A DNA stretch of 41,788 bases, taken from NCBI GenBank assembly GCA_018303885.1, contig JAGVXG010000014.1:1-41788 (forward strand), in the 5' to 3' direction. This DNA is from Candidatus Pacearchaeota archaeon (GTDB taxonomy: Archaea > Nanobdellota > Nanobdellia > Pacearchaeales > GW2011-AR1). Of this stretch, positions 8,773-17,761 are shown in pieces. How positions within the stretch are numbered: position 1 is the stretch's first letter; each line of letters begins with the position of its first letter. A program made the translations under genes and the position numbers. The notes under the pieces were generated by a model, which did not search any database, was not told the DNA's origin, and saw only the letters and a program-made list of their open reading frames with translations.

Positions 8773-9674
8773 AAGAGTTATTAGTTAGATCAGGCAATGA
8801 AGAAGTTTTATTAAAAACCGAATTTGAAAGTCTAATAGAAAGAATAAAAAAAAGTCAGTATATAAGACATATAATTCCGGATTTGGAGTTATGCGATATT
8901 TCTAAAGTAGGGGGAGCACCTATCAATCTTGAACTTGTCGCGGGTATGGGAGATTATGAATATTCTGGAAATACTATGCGCATATCTGCAGATTTTGATA
9001 CAGTAGAAGAAGGCCAAATAAGTTTTATGATATTTCATTGTCTTCAAAGTCTGTCTTTAAAGAATTCAAGATATTTTGTTCATGGGGCGGCCGTACAACA
9101 TGAGCAAGAACCCTATTTATTTCTGGGATCGCCTAAAGCTGGAAAGAGCACGATTTCTCTTGATTTGGCGTTGAATGATGGCATGAAAATTTATGGTGAT
9201 GACTCAATCAGTTTAAAAGTCCAGGATAGTATTCTCATTCTTAACAATGGCAATACCCATATTGGGATTAATTCTAAGCTTAAGGAAAATCCAAAAATAA
9301 AAGCCCACTACCCTGGAGAACTTCTGCCCTATATAGATAGCAGGGTTTTAAATTTGCATACGAGTGATCCTAGGGAATTAAGAAATGTTATAATTTTAGA
9401 GTCGGATTTATTTGCTACAAATGGTAACCATAGAATTCTGGCCAATCGGGGAGGATTGTATTTATATGAATATATCTCCAGAGAGAGTCGGGGAGCAGGA
9501 TACTCCATATTTTCTCATGATCTGCCTTTCCCATCTAATGATACTTTTTCTACAGCAAGAAATCTAATTAGAGCAATAAGAAATTCTGATATTAATTATT
9601 TTATAGTATCTGGGAGTTATGAGGATATGTTAAGTTCTTGCAGGAGGATTATCAAAGAAAAGGATGTTAAATAA
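8769..9674 (+). CDS. HPr kinase (HprK)-like P-loop kinase
   Basis: YFVHGAAVQHEQEPYLFLGSPKAGKSTISLDLALNDGMKIYGDDSISL: HprK-type Walker A and downstream DD. ATGA overlap with the upstream gene. Confidence 0.8.
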   Translation: MKELLVRSGNEEVLLKTEFESLIERIKKSQYIRHIIPDLELCDISKVGGAPINLELVAGMGDYEYSGNTMRISADFDTVEEGQISFMIFHCLQSLSLKNSRYFVHGAAVQHEQEPYLFLGSPKAGKSTISLDLALNDGMKIYGDDSISLKVQDSILILNNGNTHIGINSKLKENPKIKAHYPGELLPYIDSRVLNLHTSDPRELRNVIILESDLFATNGNHRILANRGGLYLYEYISRESRGAGYSIFSHDLPFPSNDTFSTARNLIRAIRNSDINYFIVSGSYEDMLSSCRRIIKEKDVK

Positions 9675-10542
9675 AAAAATTGTTATTATCTCGCAAAGTT
9701 CACTTGATTTATTTGAGGATAATCTCTATTTAGGGGGGCCTGTATCCTATGGGGGCTCTCTTTTAAACAATCTTGGTGCAGATTTTACAGTTATACCGAT
9801 GTTTAAAAAAGATTTCCCTTTTATAGATTACTATAAACGCAAAATAAAAAATTACATGCCTATTTTTTCTAAAAATACGACAACATTTGTTATGAATCTT
9901 ATAGAAAATAAAAGATATGTAACTCCGATAAAAAAAGCAGATAAATTTGATTGTTCTATGATACCTGATGAAGCATTTAATGCAGGATTTATCTATCTTT
10001 CACCAATCATAAATGATATGCCTATTAATTTTATTAAAGACATTAAATCAAAATCTAAAGCTATAATCGCTATAGATCCTTTTAATAATGATTCAGGCCA
10101 TTTCAGTAAGGAGGAGATGTCTTATTTTAAAGAATTAGTGAAATATACGGATATTATCAAATTATCCGAAAATGAATTACTTGGGCTGGCAGGAAAAAAT
10201 GAGTTCTCAAAGGCAGTAGACTTTCTAAAAAATTTTGATAATTTATTTTTAATAACTCTTGGTGCATTGGGAACATTTGTTTTTAAGAAAGAACTGATAA
10301 ACAAAATTATCCCAACTTTAAGAATGAAAAAGATAGTAGATGCTACCGGATGTGGCGATGTCTTTTTGGCTGGTTTCTTATATGGGCTATCTAATGATTA
10401 CTCCCTGGAAAAAAGCGTCCTATGGGGAAATGTGTGCGCTTCATTATCAACCTCATCAAAAGGACCTGGGTATATGCCAGCTAAAGACCAAGTTATCCAA
10501 AGTCTAGAGTCATTCAATAAACGTGATAAATTTAAAAAATAG
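9664..10542 (+). CDS. PfkB/ribokinase-family sugar, nucleoside or cyclitol kinase
   Basis: DATGCGDVFLAGFLYG PfkB signature and N-terminal GGPVSYGGSLLNNLGA; 11-nt overlap with the upstream gene. Confidence 0.88.
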   Translation: MLNKKIVIISQSSLDLFEDNLYLGGPVSYGGSLLNNLGADFTVIPMFKKDFPFIDYYKRKIKNYMPIFSKNTTTFVMNLIENKRYVTPIKKADKFDCSMIPDEAFNAGFIYLSPIINDMPINFIKDIKSKSKAIIAIDPFNNDSGHFSKEEMSYFKELVKYTDIIKLSENELLGLAGKNEFSKAVDFLKNFDNLFLITLGALGTFVFKKELINKIIPTLRMKKIVDATGCGDVFLAGFLYGLSNDYSLEKSVLWGNVCASLSTSSKGPGYMPAKDQVIQSLESFNKRDKFKK

Positions 10543-10633
10543 GTATCCTATAGGTAGTAAAGGAAAACTGGAATGTAACGAGAAAAAGTTATAATAAAAT
10601 TTCTTATGAATTCTAACTAAGTCTTAAGAGAAA

Positions 10634-11089
10634 ATGAAACAAAAAATATTATCTTTTATTGTACATGATAGAAAGTTTTTAGTACTTAGAAATAACCCCC
10701 ATCCAAAACACGGAGGAGATTTTTGGTTTGTCGTTACAGGGGGAGTTGAGAAGGGAGAAAACCAAGTTGAAGCCGTTAAAAGAGAAGTTTTTGAAGAGAC
10801 TGGATTAATAGTCAATGAAATTTTTGATTTAAATTGGGGTTCAGTTTATAAATGGGAAAAAGATTTGTGTGAAGAACTAAATTTTGTCTCTTTTGTTGAT
10901 TCAGAAAATATAATCCTCAATGAAGAACATACAGAACATGAATGGTTAAATCTTGATTCATTTATAGATAGAATCAAATGGGAAGACGATAAAGAACTAT
11001 TAAGAAAAGTGTTAAAAAAAGCGTTGAATAAAAAACAATATTTTAAAAAACAAGAAATAAAGGACTATGGGGAAAATGAAAAGAACTAA
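10634..11089 (+). CDS. Nudix hydrolase
   Basis: GGVEKGENQVEAVKREVFEETGL matches the Nudix box exactly. Confidence 0.9.
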   Translation: MKQKILSFIVHDRKFLVLRNNPHPKHGGDFWFVVTGGVEKGENQVEAVKREVFEETGLIVNEIFDLNWGSVYKWEKDLCEELNFVSFVDSENIILNEEHTEHEWLNLDSFIDRIKWEDDKELLRKVLKKALNKKQYFKKQEIKDYGENEKN

Positions 11090-11564
11090 TGATCTTTCTG
11101 TCGCTATCATGAATTTTAATAATGAATCCAATGTAGGAGGCCTAATAAGGACCGCAAATGCAGCCGGATTAAAGGAAGTTGTTATAGTTGGAAGAAAGAA
11201 ATGGAACATTGGAGCTGCTACAGGGGCTCAATCTCTTACAAAAATTGTCAGAATGCCTACTACAGAAGAATTTTTATATTATTGCAAAGATGGGGGATAT
11301 AATCTTGTTTCTGTAGAAATTGGTGAAGATTCTTCAAATATTTTTTATTATAGTTATCCTGAAAACCCAATTTTGGTTATCGGAAACGAAGGCACAGGAG
11401 TTCCACTAAGAATCTTAGAAGCTTCTAAAGGGATAGTTTACATTCCTCAATTTGGAGAAGTTGAATGCCTAAATGCAGCAACATCAGGAAGCATAGCAAT
11501 ATATGATTGGATAAGAAAAAATAATGCTTTGGAAGAAAAATATAAAATTATAATTTCTTTTTAA
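11067..11564 (+). CDS. SpoU/TrmH-family (SPOUT) RNA methyltransferase
   Basis: NVGGLIRTANAAG, VIGNEGTGVP and IPQFGEVECLNAATSGSIAIYD motifs. Confidence 0.9.
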   Translation: MGKMKRTNDLSVAIMNFNNESNVGGLIRTANAAGLKEVVIVGRKKWNIGAATGAQSLTKIVRMPTTEEFLYYCKDGGYNLVSVEIGEDSSNIFYYSYPENPILVIGNEGTGVPLRILEASKGIVYIPQFGEVECLNAATSGSIAIYDWIRKNNALEEKYKIIISF

Positions 11565-11973
11565 TTTCCAATAATATTTTATTTGGGTTTGTATTAATTA
11601 TTGATTTCCAATCTATCTTTTTAGTTCCTTTCAAATATTTTTTTAGTTGTTTTCTTATTGGCGAATCAATATAAACTATTGGGCTTCTTAGCCATTCTGC
11701 AATTTGAGGATTTGATTTAATGCTTAACTCTACAAATTTCCTTATATCCCATCTCTCAACATCAAGATTATTTTTATTTAGGTTAATTTGTTTTGGAGAG
11801 TCATCTAAACCAATATAACTATCTAAATTTCCTATATGTATACTTCTAACATCATAATCTGAATCTTGTGAGGCAAATCCCCATGCCCGAGATCCGGATT
11901 CTATTGCCCATAATATTTTTACTTTATGCTTTTTTTCTATATCTTTTATTGCATTTAATACCTGTTTTTTCAT
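11548..11973 (-). CDS. Predicted nucleotidyltransferase of the RNA-repair-associated pol-beta superfamily (COG3541/YcgL-like), short form
   Basis: AIESGSRAWGFASQDSDYDVRSIHIG, DVERWDIRKFVELSIKSNPQIAEWLRSPIVY; C-terminus appears truncated relative to family members as I recall them. Confidence 0.75.
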   Translation of the reverse strand: MKKQVLNAIKDIEKKHKVKILWAIESGSRAWGFASQDSDYDVRSIHIGNLDSYIGLDDSPKQINLNKNNLDVERWDIRKFVELSIKSNPQIAEWLRSPIVYIDSPIRKQLKKYLKGTKKIDWKSIINTNPNKILLEIKKKL

Positions 11974-12016
11974 GACTTAGTTAGAAAAATATTCTTTTAA
12001 TATCTTATTATTTATT

Positions 12017-13441
12017 TTACCCCTTCACAACAACTAAAGGTCTTGTTTTAGCGACGAGGTTCCCTATTCCGAGCTCGTGAGAAACTCTGACTACTTCGTC
12101 GACGTCTTTGTATGCTTCTGGCATTTCTTCGGCAAGCCCTTTTAAACTTCCTGACTTAACTTCAATGCCCTTTTTAGCAAGATCAATTTTTACTTGTTCT
12201 CCTGTTTTTGTTTTTATTGCGGCATGTCTGCTCATTAATCTCCCTGCCCCGTGTGCAGTGCTTCCAAAAGTCAAGTCTTCTGCTTTTTTCATTCCGACTA
12301 AAACATAAGAAGAAGTCCCCATGCTTCCGGGAATAAGTATTGGCTGTCCTATCTTCCTATAAGACGCCGGAATTTCTTTTCTTCCTTTTCCAAGACTTCT
12401 AGTAGCCCCCTTTCTCATGACTAAAAATTCCTTTTCTTTTCCATTTACATTATACTTTTCAAATTTTGCAATGTTGTGACATACATCATAAACAACATCG
12501 ACTTCTGATTTTGGGAAAAGATACCTCATTTCTTCTCTTACCCAGTGTGTTATAAGCTGCCTGTTAGCAAAAGCAAAATTTGCAGCCGCAGCCATTGCTT
12601 TAAGATAGTTCTGTCCAAGCTTGCTTTTTATCGGCGCATTTATTAATTCTCTATCAGGCAAGTCTTGTATTCCATACTCGTCTTCCATTTCTTTGATATA
12701 ATCTGAAGCAACCTGATGCCCCAATCCTCGAGAACCGCAATGAATCATTATAACAACCTGTCCTTTTTTCAATCCGAAAGCCTTTGCAATTTCATTATCG
12801 AAAATCTCGTCGACAAATTGAACCTCTACAAAATGATTTCCTGCTCCAAGAGTTCCTAGCTGTCCTATTCCCCTTTTCAAAGCTCTATCAGAAACCATCG
12901 AAGGGTCAGCTCCCTCAAGACATCCTTCTTCTTCTGTATGTAAATAGTCTTCTTTTTTTCCATATCCTTTCTCGACAAGATGCTTTGCTCCGCCCCCCAT
13001 TATTTTCTTTAACTCATCTTTGCTCATATTGAATTTGCTTCCACGACCGACGCCAGAAGGGATTTTTCGGTAAAGAGCCTCGACAACCTCTTTTTGTCTT
13101 TTCAAAATATCTTCCTTCTTTAAATTAGTCCTTAAAAGCCTGACTCCACAATTAATATCGAATCCAATCCCTCCTGGACTAATTATACCCTTTTTACCGT
13201 CAGAGGCCGCCACCCCCCCTATAGAAAATCCGTAGCCAGAATGTATATCAGGCATGCCTATAGAATGTTTTTCTAATCCTGGTAACATAGCCACGTTTAC
13301 AACTTGTTGAATTGCATTGTCTTCTAAACTTTCTAGCATTTTTGGAGAAATAAAAATCCTTGCTGGAATAAGCATTTTACCGTCCTTGGGTATCTCGTAA
13401 ATGTTCTCATCAATTTTTACAAGTTTTTCTTTTATTCCCAT
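12017..13441 (-). CDS. rtcB: RNA ligase RtcB
   Basis: GGVAASDGKKGIISPGGIGFDINCGVRLLRTNL, GTLGAGNHFVEVQ, CGSRGLGHQV, GSMGTSSYVL, AHGAGRLMSR. Likely start is MGIKEKL at 13441 rather than the longest ORF start at 13459. Confidence 0.95.
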   Translation of the reverse strand: MGIKEKLVKIDENIYEIPKDGKMLIPARIFISPKMLESLEDNAIQQVVNVAMLPGLEKHSIGMPDIHSGYGFSIGGVAASDGKKGIISPGGIGFDINCGVRLLRTNLKKEDILKRQKEVVEALYRKIPSGVGRGSKFNMSKDELKKIMGGGAKHLVEKGYGKKEDYLHTEEEGCLEGADPSMVSDRALKRGIGQLGTLGAGNHFVEVQFVDEIFDNEIAKAFGLKKGQVVIMIHCGSRGLGHQVASDYIKEMEDEYGIQDLPDRELINAPIKSKLGQNYLKAMAAAANFAFANRQLITHWVREEMRYLFPKSEVDVVYDVCHNIAKFEKYNVNGKEKEFLVMRKGATRSLGKGRKEIPASYRKIGQPILIPGSMGTSSYVLVGMKKAEDLTFGSTAHGAGRLMSRHAAIKTKTGEQVKIDLAKKGIEVKSGSLKGLAEEMPEAYKDVDEVVRVSHELGIGNLVAKTRPLVVVKG

Positions 13442-13442
13442 T

Positions 13443-13853
13443 TTAAACATCAATAACAACTTGCGCTGTCCATCTTCCGGCAGATTTTTTTATAAACATA
13501 TCGTTGTAAGTTACAGCCTTAATATAATGTCTCGCCCTTCCAGCCAATTTTTCTTCTCCAAAAGCTTCTACCTTTAAATTTTTTTTATCGTCGCTTAATT
13601 TAACTTTTATATTAGAAATTAAAAATCCTTCTGTTTCAAACAGAAATAAAATTTCTTCTAGAAATCTGAACATAAGCGCTTCAAGGTCATTTCCTTTAAT
13701 TAAAAATTTCTTATTCACATCTTTTTTAATTTTCCCATCGTGTAAAACACTGGTAAAAGCCAGAGCAGAATTTTCAAATACCTCATTAAGGTTTTTTCCA
13801 AAAGCCCTGAATTTTATGTCTGCCGTATGCTCCAGAAACACGAATTTTTTCAT
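13443..13853 (-). CDS. Archease (RtcB activator)
   Basis: MKKFVFLEHTADIKFRAFGKNLNEVFENSALAF and C-terminal ARHYIKAVTYNDM; directly upstream of rtcB. Confidence 0.92.
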   Translation of the reverse strand: MKKFVFLEHTADIKFRAFGKNLNEVFENSALAFTSVLHDGKIKKDVNKKFLIKGNDLEALMFRFLEEILFLFETEGFLISNIKVKLSDDKKNLKVEAFGEEKLAGRARHYIKAVTYNDMFIKKSAGRWTAQVVIDV

Positions 13854-13937
13854 GAAAAAATAAAATCAAGGGACTTTATTAAATTACCCACAAGGTTTTT
13901 AGAAAAGTTTATAATCTCGAGAAACCCCCAAAATAAC

Positions 13938-15107
13938 ATGAAATCAAGGCCCTTTTTTGTTGTGAGTCTAGTAGTAATTCTCTTATTAACAAGCGTGGCA
14001 TTAGTGTCTTCTGCACGGGACGATGGAAAAAATAAACGAGACAACGGGGAAGATAAAATCAGAGTTGTTGCCCACACAGACAAAGAGGTTTCTGACGCGT
14101 TGGCAAATGGCTGTAAGGTGGTAAGAGAGGCAAGAGGTTTAAAAGCATTAACTTGCTCTCAAACTGTTGTTTCTTCGTTAGGGCTTCAAGAAGATATTAA
14201 GGTTTTTGCAATGGATTCCAATGCTAATAAGCAAATAAGGGCTGATGTTGTTCAAAGCTCTGGAAACAATGGACAAGGAAGAAAGGTTGTTATATTGGAT
14301 ACAGGATATGATTACAATCATCCTGAATTAAGTTCTAGTTATCTTGGAGGAAAAGATTTTGTAAATGATGACGATGATCCTTTTGATGGCAATGGACACG
14401 GAAGCCATATTGCAGGAATCATAACTGCTGACGGAATAGATCCAAAAGCAAAAGGAGTCGCACCCGCAGCAGGAATAATATCTGGAAAAGTTCTTAGTGA
14501 TTCTGGCGCAGGTTACTTTAGTGATGTTGTTGCAGCAATATACTGGGCAGTTGACGGCCCTGATGGAACTTTTGGAACAGGAGACGATTTTGGTGCAGAC
14601 GCGATAAGTATTAGTTTAGGAACAGCACCGCCTTATACCTACAAAGGATTTTGCGATGGTGTTTTGCCATCGTTAACAGACGCAATCAAATACGCAAAAG
14701 ATAAGGGTGTTTTAGTTGTGGTTGCATCAGGAAATAGCGGAGGCGCAGGAGCTTCAATTCCCGGTTGTATAAGCTATTCAACAACTATCGGAGCAGTTGA
14801 CAGCAGAAATAGAATTGCAAGTTTTTCTGGAACCGGTAACTCAGTTGATTTAACAGCTCCAGGAGTTAACATATATTCATCTTGGATTGGAAATTCTTCT
14901 TATGCAATATTAAGCGGAACAAGCATGTCAACACCAATGGTTTCCGGGGTTGTCGCCTTAATTAAGCTAGCTCACCCAAGTTACACCGCAGCACAAGTAG
15001 AAAATGCATTATTCAAGACGGCAAAAGATCTTGGAAAAAAGGGTAAGGACACAAGTTACGGATGGGGACGCGTTGATGCGTATAGCGCAGTAAGTTTTGT
15101 TCTTTGA
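13938..15107 (+). CDS. Secreted subtilisin-like serine protease (S8)
   Basis: Catalytic D (VVILDTGYDYNHPEL), H (GNGHGSHIAGII), S (SGTSMSTPMVSG); signal peptide MKSRPFFVVSLVVILLLTSVALVSS supports a start at 13938 rather than 13827. Confidence 0.93.
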   Translation: MKSRPFFVVSLVVILLLTSVALVSSARDDGKNKRDNGEDKIRVVAHTDKEVSDALANGCKVVREARGLKALTCSQTVVSSLGLQEDIKVFAMDSNANKQIRADVVQSSGNNGQGRKVVILDTGYDYNHPELSSSYLGGKDFVNDDDDPFDGNGHGSHIAGIITADGIDPKAKGVAPAAGIISGKVLSDSGAGYFSDVVAAIYWAVDGPDGTFGTGDDFGADAISISLGTAPPYTYKGFCDGVLPSLTDAIKYAKDKGVLVVVASGNSGGAGASIPGCISYSTTIGAVDSRNRIASFSGTGNSVDLTAPGVNIYSSWIGNSSYAILSGTSMSTPMVSGVVALIKLAHPSYTAAQVENALFKTAKDLGKKGKDTSYGWGRVDAYSAVSFVL

Positions 15108-15110
15108 TTA

Positions 15111-15374
15111 TTAGTTTCTAATTTTTTTTATTGCCCCGTTTATGGCTGTGATGTAATTTATTAGACTTTTTTGAAGCCCTGTTTCAATATTTTCATCAGA
15201 TCCGGAGCCAAATCGCTCAGAAAATTCTAATTTAATTCTTGCACTTTGGTTAAAGAGCAGCTCGCCTTCAACTAGTGTAAAATATTTAAGATAAGTATGG
15301 TTTGGCGCGAGGTTTTGCAAAACAATATAACTATCTCTAGCTTGATGAAGCAAATCCATAAGAGATTTTGCCAT
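15111..15374 (-). CDS. Hypothetical small protein at end of pilus locus
   Basis: ORF track; alpha-helical composition. Confidence 0.55.
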   Translation of the reverse strand: MAKSLMDLLHQARDSYIVLQNLAPNHTYLKYFTLVEGELLFNQSARIKLEFSERFGSGSDENIETGLQKSLINYITAINGAIKKIRN

Positions 15375-15421
15375 GGTTTTACTAAGATTTTCTACGCTTT
15401 AAACTTTATTCTGATTAAAAG

Positions 15422-15859
15422 CTACTTTTCCCAGCAGAACAATTTTAACAGTCTTGGTTTGAAAGTATTCAGCGTGGAAGTAATCATGACAGATTCTGCA
15501 TAGATGTTTTTTTCCTGAGTTCCTGAAAGCGCGCAAGAACCAGATGGGTTGCATATTTTTGCCTCACAATTAAGATTTCTTGGTATCTTGTTTTCTATCG
15601 CTATCTTTGTGCCTGGTGCTTGAGACGCAAAAGCAGCCCATTCAACTTCCCCATTTGTTGCTAAAACCTCTGCTCTTAATGTATTGTTTAATTCTATGCT
15701 TCGTAAAATTGAAATTTCAATATCTTGAACTAAAGCAGACGCGTCTGACCCAACGTCATTGCTTCCTTTGCTTATAACAAAAAGCACGATGCCTGCCAAT
15801 AGTAAAATTGCAACAAAAGCTTCGGCAATTTTTATCCAGCCGCGTTTATTTTTTTTCAT
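15422..15859 (-). CDS. Archaeal type IV pilin-like protein
   Basis: N-terminal MKKNKRGWIKIAEAFVAILLLAGIVLFVI: basic/G cleavage context plus hydrophobic helix. Confidence 0.7.
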   Translation of the reverse strand: MKKNKRGWIKIAEAFVAILLLAGIVLFVISKGSNDVGSDASALVQDIEISILRSIELNNTLRAEVLATNGEVEWAAFASQAPGTKIAIENKIPRNLNCEAKICNPSGSCALSGTQEKNIYAESVMITSTLNTFKPRLLKLFCWEK

Positions 15860-16038
15860 GTTTTATTTATTCTTATTGCTCGCATTAAAAATACTCAAAT
15901 TTATTTTATTTTTAATGTAAACTAACCATTTATACTAATTTTTATTTTTAACATTAGCCCATAATATTTATATCTAATTTCTTTTACTTAGCTATATTTT
16001 TACTTAACTATTTATTTCCTCTTTTTTCAATTATTCAA

Positions 16039-16773
16039 TCACCATATTTTTACGTTTAGGAAACCAGATTCTTCATTAGCCTTATCACTTATGTAAACTA
16101 TTGGAACATCCTTTGCATAGATGTTTATATTGCTTGAAATCGTCTGATTTTTACTCTGTGTTGATATTTCTGTTCCGTTACCATATGTAAAACTAAAATC
16201 GAATTCATTTCCTTGTGAAATTTTTAAATCATCTTTTAAACCATCGTAATTACTGCTGTAATTTTCAATTAGTTTTACAATTTTTGTCTGAAAAATGCTT
16301 TCGTCTGTTTTTACCAGTCCAAGAACGTAGCCGCTTCCTTGACTAAGTTGCGGGCAGGGATTTATTGCTCCAGTTACCGTGGCAGAAAATTCTTCTGATC
16401 CATAAACTTTGAAAAAGGTAGCACCATTTCTCACAACCAGCAAATCATCGACGTCAACCCGTGTTTGCAGGGTATTTCCAGAATTATCTCTTGATATGAC
16501 CTTGTTTCCAATACCTGTTGTGCTAAAAAAACCAGAAAGCCTCACGCAATCTTGAGAAGGGCTTGGTGGAACGATTGCTACAGAAACAGATGTTAAATTT
16601 GCCGAGATTTTTTCCATTAAACCTGTCGCCAAAAATTCCAGGGAGTTATCCTTTTTCTCTGTTTTTAATGCCGGCTGTGTTATCAAGTAAATAAAAAATA
16701 TGAATGTCATAAATATAACAAATGACAGAACAACGCCAACATGAGAACCTTTTTTTTGTTTCATTATATACAC
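16039..16773 (-). CDS. Pilin-like/membrane-anchored secreted protein
   Basis: N-terminal KQKKGSHVGVVLSFVIFMTFIFFIYLI followed by an extracellular-type domain. Confidence 0.65.
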   Translation of the reverse strand: MYIMKQKKGSHVGVVLSFVIFMTFIFFIYLITQPALKTEKKDNSLEFLATGLMEKISANLTSVSVAIVPPSPSQDCVRLSGFFSTTGIGNKVISRDNSGNTLQTRVDVDDLLVVRNGATFFKVYGSEEFSATVTGAINPCPQLSQGSGYVLGLVKTDESIFQTKIVKLIENYSSNYDGLKDDLKISQGNEFDFSFTYGNGTEISTQSKNQTISSNINIYAKDVPIVYISDKANEESGFLNVKIW

Positions 16774-16797
16774 AATTTTAATTAAATTTTTAAATTT

Positions 16798-16893
16798 TTA
16801 CAAATCTTTCCATGCCTCATTATCTTCTTCACTTAACCAATCTTCTGCTAAAACTGCTTCTGACATTATTGCCGCAAAAATCGCATTGTTCAT
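16798..16893 (-). CDS. Micro-ORF (31 aa) in pilus operon
   Basis: Starts one nt after the upstream TadC/FlaJ stop; reads MNNAIFAAIMSEAVLAEDWLSEEDNEAWKDL. Not in the supplied track because it is short. Confidence 0.45.
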   Translation of the reverse strand: MNNAIFAAIMSEAVLAEDWLSEEDNEAWKDL

Positions 16894-16894
16894 T

Positions 16895-17761
16895 TCATCC
16901 TCCGAAAAAAGCATTTGCTCCCGCAGAAATAATAAATGCCATTACCATCAGTATAAAAGAGTGTTTTATTCCTGGTTTTATAGTGCCTTCTGAAAGTTTT
17001 CCTATTGTTAAACCAGAGAAAAATCCCTGGATTAAGAGAAGATAAAGGAAAGCATTAGATAATTCTGACTGGCTTATTGGCGCCCCGCCACCGCCACCGA
17101 TAAAGCCGGCAACTCCGCCCAATCCTCCACCGCCCGAACCCCCGCCAGGAGAAGCAATTCCGCCGAGCAGAGGAATTATTTGGAATTGAAGAACAAGAAT
17201 TATAATAATGAAGACGACAAAGATAATGTAACCCTGAACAATTAATGTGGATATGCCCGCCTTTCTTTCTTTCTTCAGTTTATCAGTCGTGCTTACTGCC
17301 TCTGCAACAGATTCAAGTATTCCGCCTATTTCTCCCCCGCTTTTTTCTGCCTGTCCTATCAACGTCAAAGATCTTGAGATTGTCTTGTTTTTTACATCAT
17401 TTGCAAAAGTTTGAAGTGCGGCGCTTAATGGAATTCCTACAGAAATCTGATTAGCCAATTTTTTTATGTTTTCGCTTAACACACCATAGTACTTTCCTTT
17501 TACCTGGATTATGCTTTTGCTTACCGGTGTTCCTGTCTTTACACTCTCGACGAGGTTTCGCGCAAATTCAAGAAACATCTCCTCTTTTTCAGAAGCAATT
17601 CTTGTTTCTCTAACAATTGAAATAACAAATGGTAAAGCGCCAAGAAGTATCCCCATTCCGAAAATAAAAAAGAAAAACCTCGTGTTAATAAGAAGCAAAG
17701 AAACCAGCATAATTGCTAAAGCAACTCCAATTCCAAACCAATGTAGTTTTTTTATTTCCAT
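16895..17761 (-). CDS. Type II secretion/type IV pilus F-family (TadC/FlaJ-like) membrane protein
   Basis: FLEFARNLVESVKTGTPVSKSI...LSAALQTFANDVKNKTISRSLTLIGQAEKSGGEIGGILESVAEAV; multiple TM segments. Confidence 0.85.
   Translation of the reverse strand: MEIKKLHWFGIGVALAIMLVSLLLINTRFFFFIFGMGILLGALPFVISIVRETRIASEKEEMFLEFARNLVESVKTGTPVSKSIIQVKGKYYGVLSENIKKLANQISVGIPLSAALQTFANDVKNKTISRSLTLIGQAEKSGGEIGGILESVAEAVSTTDKLKKERKAGISTLIVQGYIIFVVFIIIILVLQFQIIPLLGGIASPGGGSGGGGLGGVAGFIGGGGGAPISQSELSNAFLYLLLIQGFFSGLTIGKLSEGTIKPGIKHSFILMVMAFIISAGANAFFGG

Noticed and set aside
10634-11564. Including the Nudix and SPOUT genes as part of the inositol operon
   Set aside because: A gap of about 90 nt with its own AT-rich upstream region separates them; the functional link would be speculative.
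12108-13032. Plus-strand ORFs over rtcB
   Set aside because: rtcB on the minus strand is unambiguous.
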